A program made the position numbers and the translations under genes. From Rhodoblastus sp964425315 (lineage in GTDB: Bacteria > Pseudomonadota > Alphaproteobacteria > Rhizobiales > Beijerinckiaceae), in NCBI GenBank assembly GCA_964425315.1, contig CAYRNB010000070.1, positions 1-16,346 on the forward strand: a stretch of DNA of 16,346 nt, given 5' to 3'. The first letter of the stretch is position 1. Each line of letters begins with the position of its first letter. The notes under the pieces were generated by a model, which saw only the letters and a list, made by a program, of their open reading frames with translations, had not been told where the DNA came from and searched no databases. Below are positions 7,168-16,263 of this stretch, in pieces.

Positions 7168-9114
7168 ATGGGCGGCGAAAGGTTTTTTTCCGCTCCGCGC
7201 CGCGTTTTGGCGCGAAAATCCCACGCTCCCGCCCGAACCGAGGCCGATTTGCAAGCACGGACGAAACTGAAGCTCACCCGCCGCGCTGCGCTCCTCTCAG
7301 CCGCCGCCTTGCCCCTGCTCCGCCTGCGCGCGCGCGCCGAAGACGCGAATGAAGCGCAGGGCTGGCGCGCGACTTACGGTCTTTCCTCCTTCGGCGACCT
7401 CGGCCTGCCGCAGAATTTCTCCCACTTTCCCTATGCCGTTGCCGACGCGCCCAAGGGCGGCCGGCTGATCCAGGCGGCGATCGCCACCTCCTACGATTCG
7501 CTCAACGGCTATATTCTGCAGGGCAATCCGGCGACCGGGCTGTCGATGATCAACGACAGTTTGATGGCCGGCAGCCTCAACGAGGACAATACGCTTTACG
7601 GCCTCGTCGCCTCATCTGTCGAAATTTCTACCGACAAAAGGCGCTATCGCTTCCATCTGCGGCGCGAGGCGCGCTTTCACGACCATTCGCCCATGACCGC
7701 CAAGGATGTGGTCTTTTCGCTCGTCACGCTGCGCGACAAGGGCCATCCGCTCATCCGCCAGCTCCTGCGCGATCTGGAAAGCGCCAAGGCCGAGGCCGAC
7801 GACCAGGTTCTTATCGTCCTTCGGGAAAATTTCGGTCGCGACTCGATTCTCAATATCGCCGGCCAGCCGATCCTTTCTTCGGCCTATTATGCGACCCATC
7901 CCTTCGACCGCGCCGGCATGACGCCGCCGCTCGGCTCAAGCGCGTACAAAATCGGCGCCTTCGATCAGGGGCGCTATATCGCCTACGAGCGCGTCGCCGA
8001 TTATTGGGGCAAGGACCTGCCCGTCAATGTCGGCCAGAACAATTTCGACGAGATCCGCTTCGAATATTTCGGCGAGCGCTCCGTCGGCTTCCAGGCGTTC
8101 AAATCGGGCGAAGTCAATCTCCACGTGTCGGCAACCGCCTCCGAATGGGCGACAGGCTATGATTTCCCCGCCGCGCGCGACGGGCGGGTGATCAAGCTGG
8201 AAATTCCCGACCGCAGCTCGCCCGGCTTCCAGGGCTTCTTCTTCAATACCCGCCGCGCCGTGTTCAAGGACCCGCGCGTTCGCGAGGCGCTTGGGCTTTG
8301 CCTCGATTTCAAATGGTCGAACCGCAATCTTTTTTACGGCGCCTACAAGCGCACGGTGAGCTATTTCGAAAACACCGACATGCAGGCGAAAGGCCCGGCT
8401 TCGCCGCAGGAGCGCGCCGTGCTCGAGTCGCTGAAGGTCAAATTGCCGGCGGATATTTTCGGGCCGCCGGTCTCGCCGCCGGTCTCCGACGGCTCCGGCC
8501 AGGACCGCGCCCTTTTGCGCCGCGCTTACGAGCTTCTCAAGGAAGCCGGCTGCAAGCGCCAGGGAACGCGACTCTATCTGCCCGACGGCTCAGCCCTCGC
8601 ATTCGAAATGCTGGAGTCTTCCAACGCCTTCAACAAAGTCGTCGACCCCATGTTCCGCAACATGCGCTTGCTCGGCGTCGCGCCGCGGCTGCGCGAGGTC
8701 GATGCGGCGCAATACAAACAGCGGCTCGACAACTTCGACTTCGACATGATCATCGACCGCAAGATCATCGGCGGCGTGCCGGGCGACGAATTGCTCCTCT
8801 ATTTCGGCTCGCAGTCGGGCAAGAGGCCGGGCGGCCTCAATCTGGCCGGCATCGACGATCCGGCGGTGGACGCGCTGATCGACAAGGCCTTGCAGGCCAA
8901 AAGCCGGGCGGAGCTGGTCCTCATCTGCCGGTGTCTCGACCGGGTCCTGCGCGCCGGGCGCTATTGGATTCCCAATTGGTTTTCGCCCGATCACCGCATC
9001 GCCTGCTGGGACGATTTCGGCCGACCGGCCCATGCGCCGAAGCTCGATGTCGGCGTCGCCTCGCTGTGGTGGTGGGACGCGGAAAAGGCCGCCGCCGTCA
9101 AGGCCAAGAGTTAG
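7168..9114 (+). CDS. yejA: ABC transporter periplasmic peptide-binding protein (YejA-like, family 5)
   Basis: Solute-binding component of the YejABEF importer, which in enterobacteria takes up peptides and microcin C. It has 648 residues as drawn. A twin-arginine-like signal is visible (LTRRAALLSAAALPLLRLRARA, split about 36-57), implying export through Tat or Sec. The mature part begins around EDANEAQGW and shows YejA/SBP_bac_5 features such as FPYAVADAPKGG (87-98), then SYDSLNGYI and the RFHDHSPMTAKDVVFSL block. The start is uncertain. The ATG at 7168 has a poor ribosome binding site and gives an unusually long n-region; an in-frame TTG at 7249 has GAGG five bases upstream and gives a compact signal peptide. 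It is followed after 10 nt by yejB. Confidence 0.93.
   Translation: MGGERFFSAPRRVLARKSHAPARTEADLQARTKLKLTRRAALLSAAALPLLRLRARAEDANEAQGWRATYGLSSFGDLGLPQNFSHFPYAVADAPKGGRLIQAAIATSYDSLNGYILQGNPATGLSMINDSLMAGSLNEDNTLYGLVASSVEISTDKRRYRFHLRREARFHDHSPMTAKDVVFSLVTLRDKGHPLIRQLLRDLESAKAEADDQVLIVLRENFGRDSILNIAGQPILSSAYYATHPFDRAGMTPPLGSSAYKIGAFDQGRYIAYERVADYWGKDLPVNVGQNNFDEIRFEYFGERSVGFQAFKSGEVNLHVSATASEWATGYDFPAARDGRVIKLEIPDRSSPGFQGFFFNTRRAVFKDPRVREALGLCLDFKWSNRNLFYGAYKRTVSYFENTDMQAKGPASPQERAVLESLKVKLPADIFGPPVSPPVSDGSGQDRALLRRAYELLKEAGCKRQGTRLYLPDGSALAFEMLESSNAFNKVVDPMFRNMRLLGVAPRLREVDAAQYKQRLDNFDFDMIIDRKIIGGVPGDELLLYFGSQSGKRPGGLNLAGIDDPAVDALIDKALQAKSRAELVLICRCLDRVLRAGRYWIPNWFSPDHRIACWDDFGRPAHAPKLDVGVASLWWWDAEKAAAVKAKS
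7240..7251 (+). promoter_or_regulatory. candidate ribosome binding site and alternative TTG start for yejA
   Basis: GAGG at 7240-7243 is spaced five bases from an in-frame TTG at 7249-7251. Starting here gives LQARTKLKLTRRAALL, placing the arginine pair nine residues from the N-terminus, close to the usual layout of Tat signals. The upstream ATG at 7168 lacks a comparable site. Confidence 0.4.
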
Positions 9115-9124
9115 AGGCCGCCCG

Positions 9125-10222
9125 ATGCTGGCCTATATCGCGCGGCGCATATTGCTGATGATCCCGACGCTTTTCGGGATTCTGGCCCTGTCCTTCGTCA
9201 TCGTGCAATTCGCCCCCGGCGGGCCGGTGGAGCGCGTGCTGGCGCAGATGCAGGGAGAGGGCGCGGCCGCGACGGCGCGTTTCGGCGGCGGCGCCAATAC
9301 AATCGCCTCGGCGCAGGGGGCGGCGGCGCAGTTCTCCGGCAAATATCGCGGCGCGCAGGGGCTCGACCCCAAATTCATCGCCGAACTGAAAAAGCAGTTC
9401 GGCTTCGACAAGCCGCCGCTGGAGCGCTTCTGGCTGATGATCCGCCATTACGCGGTATTCGATTTCGGCCGCTCCTATTTCCGCGGCGAGCCGGTGCTGC
9501 AATTGATCAAGGAGAGGCTGCCGGTCTCGATGTCGCTCGGCCTTTGGATGACCTTTCTCTCTTACGCCATTTCCATTCCGCTCGGGATCGCCAAGGCGCG
9601 GCGCGAAGGCGAGCCTTTCGACATGTGGACCTCCGGGGTCATCATTGTCGGCTATGCGGTGCCCAGCTTTCTTTTCGCCATTTTCCTGATCGTCCTCTTC
9701 TCCGGCGGCTCGTTCTGGCAGATTTTTCCGCTCCGGGGCCTTACCTCCGACAATTTCGCCCAGCTCACCATGTTCGGCAAAGTTGAGGATTATCTCTGGC
9801 ACATCGTTTTGCCGGTGACCGCCTTGACGCTCGGCGCCTTCGCCACAACCACCTTCCTCACAAAAAACGCCTTCATCGACGAAATCCGCAAGAATTACGT
9901 CACCACGGCGCGGATGAAAGGCCTGACCGAGCGGGGCGTGCTTTACGGCCACGTCTTCCGCAACGCCATGCTGATTGTCATCGCCGGTTTTCCCGGCGCG
10001 TTTCTGTCCGCCTTTTTCACCGGCTCGCTGCTGATCGAGACGATCTTTTCGCTCAACGGACTCGGCCTTCTGTCATATGAATCGACGCTCAACCGCGATT
10101 ATCCGGTGGTTTTCGCCAATATCTACATTTACGCCCTGCTCGGCCTCGTCATCAATCTCATCTCCGACCTCGCCTATGCCTGGGTCGATCCGCGCATCGA
10201 TTTCGAATCGCGGGAAGTGTGA
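9125..10222 (+). CDS. yejB: peptide ABC transporter permease YejB
   Basis: Inner-membrane permease subunit of the YejABEF importer; 365 residues, BPD_transp_1 type. The N-terminal segment MLAYIARRILLMIPTLFGIL is typical of DppB-like permeases and runs into FVIVQFAPGGPVERVL. A Gly/Ala/Gln-rich periplasmic stretch (about 40-80) follows. Further membrane segments lie near 134-155, 170-195, 225-245, 280-300 and 330-350. The EAA coupling loop, contacting the ATPase, is around 258-281 (YVTTARMKGLTERGVLYGHV). The protein ends with AYAWVDPRIDF, characteristic of this family. The ATG at 9125 is chosen: GAGG (9114-9117) overlaps the yejA stop and is 7 nt away. The stop TGA shares one base with the yejE ATG, indicating translational coupling. 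Confidence 0.96.
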   Translation: MLAYIARRILLMIPTLFGILALSFVIVQFAPGGPVERVLAQMQGEGAAATARFGGGANTIASAQGAAAQFSGKYRGAQGLDPKFIAELKKQFGFDKPPLERFWLMIRHYAVFDFGRSYFRGEPVLQLIKERLPVSMSLGLWMTFLSYAISIPLGIAKARREGEPFDMWTSGVIIVGYAVPSFLFAIFLIVLFSGGSFWQIFPLRGLTSDNFAQLTMFGKVEDYLWHIVLPVTALTLGAFATTTFLTKNAFIDEIRKNYVTTARMKGLTERGVLYGHVFRNAMLIVIAGFPGAFLSAFFTGSLLIETIFSLNGLGLLSYESTLNRDYPVVFANIYIYALLGLVINLISDLAYAWVDPRIDFESREV

Positions 10223-11318
10223 TGTTTTCCCTCTCGCCGATCAGCCGCCGGCGTCTCGACGCCTTCGTCCGCAACCGGCGTGGGTTTTATTCCTTCTGGA
10301 TTTTCCTGATCGCCTTCGTGCTCTCGCTCGGCGCCGAGTTCATCGCCAATGACAGGCCGATTGTCGCCTCCTACAAGGGCGAACTGCTGTTTCCGATTTT
10401 CGAGAACTATCCGGAAGCAAAATTCGGCGGCTTCCTCGCGCAGACCGATTACCGCGACCCCGTCATTTACAACGAGATCAAGGCGCACGGCTGGATGATC
10501 TGGCCGCCGATCCGCTATTCCTACAACACCAACAATCTTTCGCCGCCAACGCCGGTTCCCTCGCCGCCGACCTGGCTTCTGACCAATTCGCAATGCGCGC
10601 ATGGCAAGACGTTCGCCGGCAAGCCGGCGCATAATTGCAGCCAGATCGAATGGAACTGGCTCGGCACCGACGACCAGGGGCGCGACGTCCTGGCGCGGGC
10701 GATTTACGGCTTCCGCATTTCCGTTCTGTTCGGCCTGCTGCTCGCCGGCATATCGTCGGTCATCGGCGTCGCGGCCGGCGCGGTGCAGGGCTATTTCGGC
10801 GGCTGGACCGATCTCCTTTTCCAGCGTTTCATCGAAATCTGGTCGTCGCTGCCGAGCCTCTATCTGCTCATCATCCTGTCGGCCATCATAACGCCGGGCT
10901 TTTTCGTCCTGCTTTTCATCCTGCTCCTCTTTTCCTGGGTCAATCTCGTCCATGTGGTGCGGGCGGAGTTTTTGCGCGCGCGGAATTTCGACTATGTGCG
11001 GGCGGCGCGGGCGCTGGGCCTGTCCAACCGCAAGATCATGGTCAAACATGTGCTGCCCAACGCCATGGTGGCGACCTTGACCTTCCTGCCTTTCATCCTC
11101 TCGTCTTCGATCACCACTTTGGCGTCGCTGGATTTCCTCGGCTTCGGCCTGCCGCCCGGCTCGCCGTCGCTGGGCGAATTGCTGCTGGAGGGCAAGGCCA
11201 ATCTCCAGGCGCCTTGGCTCGGCCTGTCGGGCTTCGCCGTCATCGCCATTACCCTGTCGCTCCTGGTCTTCGTCGGCGAGGCCTTGCGCGACGCCTTCGA
11301 TCCCAGAAAGGTATGGTG

Positions 11319-11319
<1 letters not shown>
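10222..11319 (+). CDS. yejE: peptide ABC transporter permease YejE
   Basis: Second inner-membrane permease of the importer; 365 residues. Membrane segment one is about 24-40, followed by a long periplasmic region (about 42-145) containing YSYNTNNL and PTPVPSPPTW, then NWLGTDDQGRDVLAR (145-159), the signature entry to DppC-type permease domains. More hydrophobic segments lie near 166-187, 210-240, 285-305 and 335-352, with the EAA loop around 258-281 (YVRAARALGLSNRKIMVKHV). C125 and C139 in the periplasmic insert could form a disulfide. The ATG at 10222 shares its A with the yejB stop; a GTG one codon earlier is also possible. GGGAAG lies just upstream. The stop in turn overlaps the yejF ATG by one base. 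Confidence 0.96.
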
Positions 11320-12977
<1,658 letters not shown>

Positions 12978-12979
12978 TT

Positions 12980-13177
12980 TCAGGCGGCTTTGCCGTCCGC
13001 TTCCGTGGGGTCGTCGAATTCGGGCGCCAATCCTTTCAGGCAGCGGTCCGCCTCTTCGATGTGGCGCACGAGGCGTTCGATTTCTTCCGTCTTGTTTTCG
13101 ATCAAACCGATTTCGGCCTTGGCGAAGGCCAAATGAATGCGCGCAAGCTCCGCGCGTTTTGTGGGCGCCAACAACAT
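12980..13177 (-). CDS. small helical protein of unknown function
   Basis: Not recognised with certainty. The 65 residues are mostly charged and helix-forming: ELARIHLAFAKAEIGLIENK runs into TEEIERLVRHIEEADRCLKG, with hydrophobic residues spaced as in a coiled coil, then an acidic tail EFDDPTEADGK. No membrane segment or signal peptide is seen, so it is probably cytoplasmic, and possibly a dimer. The ATG at 13177 is chosen because TTGAGG lies about 3-8 nt upstream and the helical pattern starts there; an in-frame ATG at 13279 would add 34 residues of different composition that cover the AT-rich segment. The gene is convergent with yejF and downstream of kdsD on the same strand. Coding is supported by codon pattern and the ribosome binding site, not by family recognition. 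Confidence 0.65.
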   Translation of the reverse strand: MLLAPTKRAELARIHLAFAKAEIGLIENKTEEIERLVRHIEEADRCLKGLAPEFDDPTEADGKAA

Positions 13178-13245
13178 AGCCTCAACCCTGCTTGACTGAC
13201 CGGAGCTTGAACGTAAGCCATGCCCGATTCGGCAAATGTTTGGTC

Positions 13246-13267
13246 TATAACAATTTAAAGTTGTATA
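13246..13267. promoter_or_regulatory. imperfect palindrome in an AT-rich intergenic segment
   Basis: The stretch tataacaa-tttaaa-gttgtata reads as an inverted repeat: ACAA pairs with TTGT, and TAT with ATA after one bulged base, around a TTTAAA core. It sits in an AT-rich island (about 13235-13280) that contrasts strongly with the GC-rich surroundings, and about 70 nt upstream of the small helical gene on the minus strand. It may be a promoter with an operator; no convincing -35/-10 pair at standard spacing was found. Confidence 0.35.
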
Positions 13268-13303
13268 TCGTATTTTCATAACGCTGGGTTGACGGGGATT
13301 TTG

Positions 13304-13318
13304 GCCGCGGCGCGCGGC
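13304..13318 (-). terminator. GC-rich stem-loop directly after kdsD
   Basis: GCCGCG (13304-13309) and CGCGGC (13313-13318) are perfect complements around a 3-nt loop, immediately beyond the kdsD stop codon. No T-run follows on the minus strand, so it is at best a weak or factor-assisted terminator, or a transcript-end stabiliser. Confidence 0.25.
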
Positions 13319-14299
13319 TTATGCGACCCCGGCGCGCAGAAGGTCGTGGATATGGAGGATGCCGACCGGCTTGCCTTGATCCACGATGAACAGAACGGTG
13401 ATCTGCATCCGGTTCATCGTTTCCAGCGCGGCCGAGGCCAGGGCGCCGAGCGGCGCGGTGCGCGGCGAACGGGTCATGATTTCCGCCGGTTTTTTGTCCT
13501 GCATCAGGCCGGACCAGTGACGGCGCAAGTCGCCGTCGGTGATGATGCCGGCAAGAACGCCTTGCGCGTCGATCAGGCCGACGCAGCCGAATCTTTTTCC
13601 CGTCATGGTGAGGATGACCTCGCTCATGCCGGCGCTTTCGGGCAGAAGCGGCATGTCCGCGCCGGCGTGCATCAGATCGTCCACCTTGTGCAGCCGGGCG
13701 CCGAGTTTTCCTCCAGGATGGAAAAGGCGGAAATCCTGGGGGGAAAAGCCGCGATCCTCGATCAGGGCGACAGCCAGAGCGTCGCCGAGCACCAGTTGAA
13801 TGGTGGTGGAGGAGGTCGGCGCCAGCCCATTGGGGCAGGCTTCTTCGATTTGCGGCAGTTCCAGCAGAATGTCGGCGGCGCGGCCAAGCGCGCTGTCGCG
13901 CCGCGAGGTGGCGGCGATGAGCGGCACGACGAATCGTTTTGAATATTCGATGAGATCGGCGAGCTCCGCCGTCTCGCCCGACCAGGAGAGCGCGAAAACC
14001 ACATCGTCGGCCGTCACCATGCCGAGATCGCCATGGCTCGCCTCGGCGGGATGGAGAAAGAAGGCCGGCGTGCCGGTCGAAGCCAGCGTGGCCGCGATCT
14101 TGCGGCCAATATGTCCGGATTTGCCCATGCCGCTGACGATCACCCGCCCCCGCGCCGCGCGTATGAGGGCGATCGCCGATTCCAGCGCAGCGCCCAATTC
14201 GCCGTCCAGCGCCGCGGCCAGTTGCGCCAGGCCGGCTTTTTCGATTTCGACGCTTTTTCTGGCGACGGCGAGCGCGCGCGGCCCGGCTAAAGGGTTCAT
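13319..14299 (-). CDS. kdsD: arabinose-5-phosphate isomerase (KpsF/GutQ family)
   Basis: Interconverts ribulose-5-phosphate and arabinose-5-phosphate, the first step toward Kdo for LPS. It has 326 residues, the normal size. The SIS domain (about 38-180) has GMGKSGHIGRKIAATLAST (57-75), HPAEASHGDLGM (83-94), SWSGETAE (105-112), EEACPNGLAPTSSTT (152-166) and FHPGGKLG (193-200). K60, E112, E153 and H194 line up with E. coli KdsD K59, E111, E152 and H193, so the site is complete. Two CBS domains follow (about 205-262 and 271-326), ending LHIHDLLRAG as in KdsD. The start is the ATG at 14299 with AAGAGAG upstream; an in-frame upstream start at 14362 adds 21 unlikely residues. It is divergent from the MmcQ gene across 68 nt. 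Confidence 0.95.
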   Translation of the reverse strand: MNPLAGPRALAVARKSVEIEKAGLAQLAAALDGELGAALESAIALIRAARGRVIVSGMGKSGHIGRKIAATLASTGTPAFFLHPAEASHGDLGMVTADDVVFALSWSGETAELADLIEYSKRFVVPLIAATSRRDSALGRAADILLELPQIEEACPNGLAPTSSTTIQLVLGDALAVALIEDRGFSPQDFRLFHPGGKLGARLHKVDDLMHAGADMPLLPESAGMSEVILTMTGKRFGCVGLIDAQGVLAGIITDGDLRRHWSGLMQDKKPAEIMTRSPRTAPLGALASAALETMNRMQITVLFIVDQGKPVGILHIHDLLRAGVA

Positions 14300-14367
14300 A
14301 TGACTCTCTTCGGTTCGGGCCTCGTTCCCTATATCATCCGCGTTACGACGGCAAATGCGCAAAGCCC

Positions 14368-14739
14368 ATGACCTACGACGAATATAACGCCTTCTGCCGC
14401 GCCCTGCCCGCCGCGACCTATGTCATGCAATGGGGCGGGTCGCATGTATGGAAGGTCGGGGGCAAAGTGTTCTGCATCGGCGGCGGAAGCGACGACAATC
14501 CCGCCTATTCCTTCAAGGCGAGCGAGATCGGCTTCGCCGTCCTGCCGGAAAAGCCGGGCTTTCGCCCGGCGCCCTATCTCGCCTCGCGCGGCCTGAAATG
14601 GATCGAGGCGACGGCGGCCATTGTAGAGGCGGATGAATTGCGCGACCTGATCCTGTGCTCCTATCGTCTGGTCGTCGCCAACCTGAGCCGCAAGAAACGG
14701 CGGGAGCTTGGGCTGGAGCCGGGCGCAAGGGAAGAATGA
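14368..14739 (+). CDS. MmcQ/YjbR family protein
   Basis: Small cytoplasmic protein of 123 residues in the MmcQ/YjbR (CyaY-like fold) family, often labelled DNA-binding although its role is not settled. Visible family features are MTYDEYNAFCRALP at the start, HVWKVGGKVFCIGG (26-39), YSFKASEIGFAVL (47-59), GFRPAPYLASRGLKWIE (64-80), and the C-terminal helix ELRDLILCSYRLVVANLS (90-107), followed by a basic RKKRRE tail. The ATG sits directly at the family N-terminus. It is followed after 7 nt by a PNPOx-family gene whose ribosome binding site overlaps this stop region, so the two are probably co-transcribed. Divergent from kdsD. Confidence 0.88.
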   Translation: MTYDEYNAFCRALPAATYVMQWGGSHVWKVGGKVFCIGGGSDDNPAYSFKASEIGFAVLPEKPGFRPAPYLASRGLKWIEATAAIVEADELRDLILCSYRLVVANLSRKKRRELGLEPGAREE

Positions 14740-14746
14740 GGCGGTC

Positions 14747-15304
14747 ATGTCCAAGAAACACGCGGAAATCGACGAAAAACTGCGGGATTTCATCGGCGCA
14801 CAGAAAATTTTCTTCGTCGCCACAGCCGGGCCTCAGGGCCGCGTCAATCTCTCGCCCAAGGGCCTCGATGGAACCTTCGCCGTGCTGGGGCCGAAAAAAG
14901 TCGCCTTTCTCAATCTCACCGGAAGCGGCAATGAGACGGCGGCCCATCTGCGCCTCAGCGACCGGATCACCCTGATGTTCTGCGCCTTTTCCGGCGCGCC
15001 CATGATTTTGCGCCTTTACGGACGGGGCCGGGCGATTCACCCCGGCGAGCCGGAATGGAGCGCGCTCCTGCCCCATTTCGGCGACCTGCCCGGAAAAAGG
15101 CAGATCGTCGTGGCGGAGGTCGACGAGGTCATGACTTCCTGCGGTTTCGGCGTCCCACTGATGGATTTCGCCGGCTGCCGCACAACTCTGAACGACTGGG
15201 CGGAGGCCAAGGGCGAGGAGGGAATCCGCGATTACTGGCGGCGTAAGAACGCCTTAAGCTTCGACGGCCTGCCCACCGGGCTCCCGACCGACCAACCGGA
15301 TTAG
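14747..15304 (+). CDS. pyridoxamine 5'-phosphate oxidase-family protein
   Basis: Predicted split-barrel flavin (FMN or F420-like) binding protein of 185 residues; substrate unknown. It is not the vitamin B6 enzyme PdxH, whose sequence is quite different. Recognisable parts are IGAQKIFFVATAGPQGRVNLSPKG (split across 16-39), VLGPKKVAFLNLTGSGNETAAHL (46-68), RITLMFCAFSG (73-83), ILRLYGRGRAI (87-97), and SCGFGVPLMDF (131-141) followed by RTTLNDWAEAKG (145-156). This pattern is shared by a widespread bacterial subfamily. The ATG at 14747 is chosen, with GAGG just upstream overlapping the MmcQ stop; an in-frame TTG at 14708 would overlap the upstream gene by 32 nt. The gene is intact and ends 78 nt before the stop of a convergent TadE-like gene. 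Confidence 0.88.
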   Translation: MSKKHAEIDEKLRDFIGAQKIFFVATAGPQGRVNLSPKGLDGTFAVLGPKKVAFLNLTGSGNETAAHLRLSDRITLMFCAFSGAPMILRLYGRGRAIHPGEPEWSALLPHFGDLPGKRQIVVAEVDEVMTSCGFGVPLMDFAGCRTTLNDWAEAKGEEGIRDYWRRKNALSFDGLPTGLPTDQPD

Positions 15305-15382
15305 CAGCGGATTCGACGGCGGCGAAACCTTCGGATGTGCGGTTCGAGCGCTGGCGTCCGGGAAAGCGCGCCTGCAACCGCT

Positions 15383-15763
15383 TCAGATCGGAAAACACGC
15401 CTGCGCGTTCAAGGCCAGGGAAGCGGCCGGATAGTCCTTGGTCAGAAGGTAAAAGGTATGAGAGGCGGTAACGAAGGAGCCGCAGGCGTTTCTGCTGTAT
15501 GCAAAGGTCGACGCGGGCAGTTTCAGGCCGTAAGCCTGCGAGGCCGCGTAGTCCTGTGTGGCGCTCGGGCTGCTGCATATGGTTGTGTCGATGGCGGCGC
15601 ATCGGGCCGCCGACTCGACGGCGTGCTCCATGCCAAGCTGCGTCCAGAGAACCATGCCGCTTTGCATCACGGTCATTATGGCCGCTATGAACACCGGCCC
15701 AACAAAGGCGAATTCGACTGCGGCCGAGCCGTGCGACCGCCTCAGGAAGTCAGGGAGCCTCAT
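15383..15763 (-). CDS. TadE-like pseudopilin, tight-adherence pilus protein
   Basis: Minor pseudopilin of a Flp/Tad pilus system, expected to be anchored in the inner membrane and processed by the TadV-type peptidase. It has 126 residues. The short basic leader MRLPDFLRRSHG ends in glycine 12, followed by SAAVEF with Glu at +5 after the glycine, matching the pseudopilin cleavage consensus. A hydrophobic segment follows (about 18-40). The rest is predicted periplasmic with four cysteines (C55, C63, C94, C123), allowing two disulfides. The ATG overlaps the TGA of the upstream TadE-like gene (ATGA), so translation is probably coupled. The ATP-ase and secretin genes needed for pilus assembly are not in this window. 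Confidence 0.85.
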   Translation of the reverse strand: MRLPDFLRRSHGSAAVEFAFVGPVFIAAIMTVMQSGMVLWTQLGMEHAVESAARCAAIDTTICSSPSATQDYAASQAYGLKLPASTFAYSRNACGSFVTASHTFYLLTKDYPAASLALNAQACFPI

Positions 15764-16257
15764 TGCAACCTCACTGTAGCTTTGGCGCTCATGTTGAATT
15801 TGTCGGGAATGTAGGGATAGCGGAACAGGGTCGAATATCGCCGGGAGGCGTGAACCGTGGCGTAGGTTCCGGCCAAGGATCCGTCGCTACAGTACGAGCC
15901 GCAAGTGGCGCTGACGATGGCGTTATTGGACACGCACCCGCAGAAGCTGGTCGGGGCCGGATCGGCGGCGACGCTGGAATAACTCGTCGCATTGGTGACC
16001 GCGTTCGCGATCGCGTCCTCATTGAAGCCATTCACGACGGCGTATTCGGCGCCCACCTGAGCCGCCTGCTTGACCTGCATTTCCCGGTAAATGCCGAATC
16101 CAAGGTCGACGGCGCCCACGAAGGAATAGGCCAGGATGGGCAAGAGGAATGCAAACTCGACCGCGACATTTCCAGCGGCTTCCCGCACGAAGGCGGGGAG
16201 AGAGCGTCCTGAGGCGTCGAGCGGCTTGCGCCGATAATGGCGAATGAGGGCTTTCAT
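15760..16257 (-). CDS. TadE-like pseudopilin, larger paralogue
   Basis: Second TadE-family protein, 165 residues. A basic leader (MKALIRHYRRKPLDASG, then RSLPAFVREAAG) ends at Gly29, followed by NVAVEF with Glu34 at +5, the pseudopilin processing pattern. The hydrophobic stretch is about 35-55, then the conserved EMQVKQAAQVGAEYAV (59-74). Four cysteines cluster as CGC (106-108) and CGSYC (119-123), probably two disulfides in the periplasmic domain. A C-terminal beta-rich segment ends in SAKATVRLQ. The ATG at 16257 lies 6 nt after the stop of a further upstream gene cut by the window edge, and the stop overlaps the next TadE gene by four bases, so all three look like one operon. Confidence 0.87.
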   Translation of the reverse strand: MKALIRHYRRKPLDASGRSLPAFVREAAGNVAVEFAFLLPILAYSFVGAVDLGFGIYREMQVKQAAQVGAEYAVVNGFNEDAIANAVTNATSYSSVAADPAPTSFCGCVSNNAIVSATCGSYCSDGSLAGTYATVHASRRYSTLFRYPYIPDKFNMSAKATVRLQ

Positions 16258-16263
16258 GCGCGG

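Noticed and set aside
9098..9952. 284-codon minus-strand open frame opposite yejB
   Set aside because: Shadow of the yejB reading frame; its sequence is rich in charged residues with no domain.
12981..12996. Short hairpin GGCGGC-TTT-GCCGTC after yejF as a terminator
   Set aside because: No T-run follows on either strand and the sequence lies inside the 3' end of the convergent small gene; the stem is explained by coding sequence.
15335..15814. 159-codon plus-strand open frame over the TadE-like gene
   Set aside because: The minus strand shows a pseudopilin motif, a membrane helix and an ATGA overlap with its neighbour; the plus frame has none of these.
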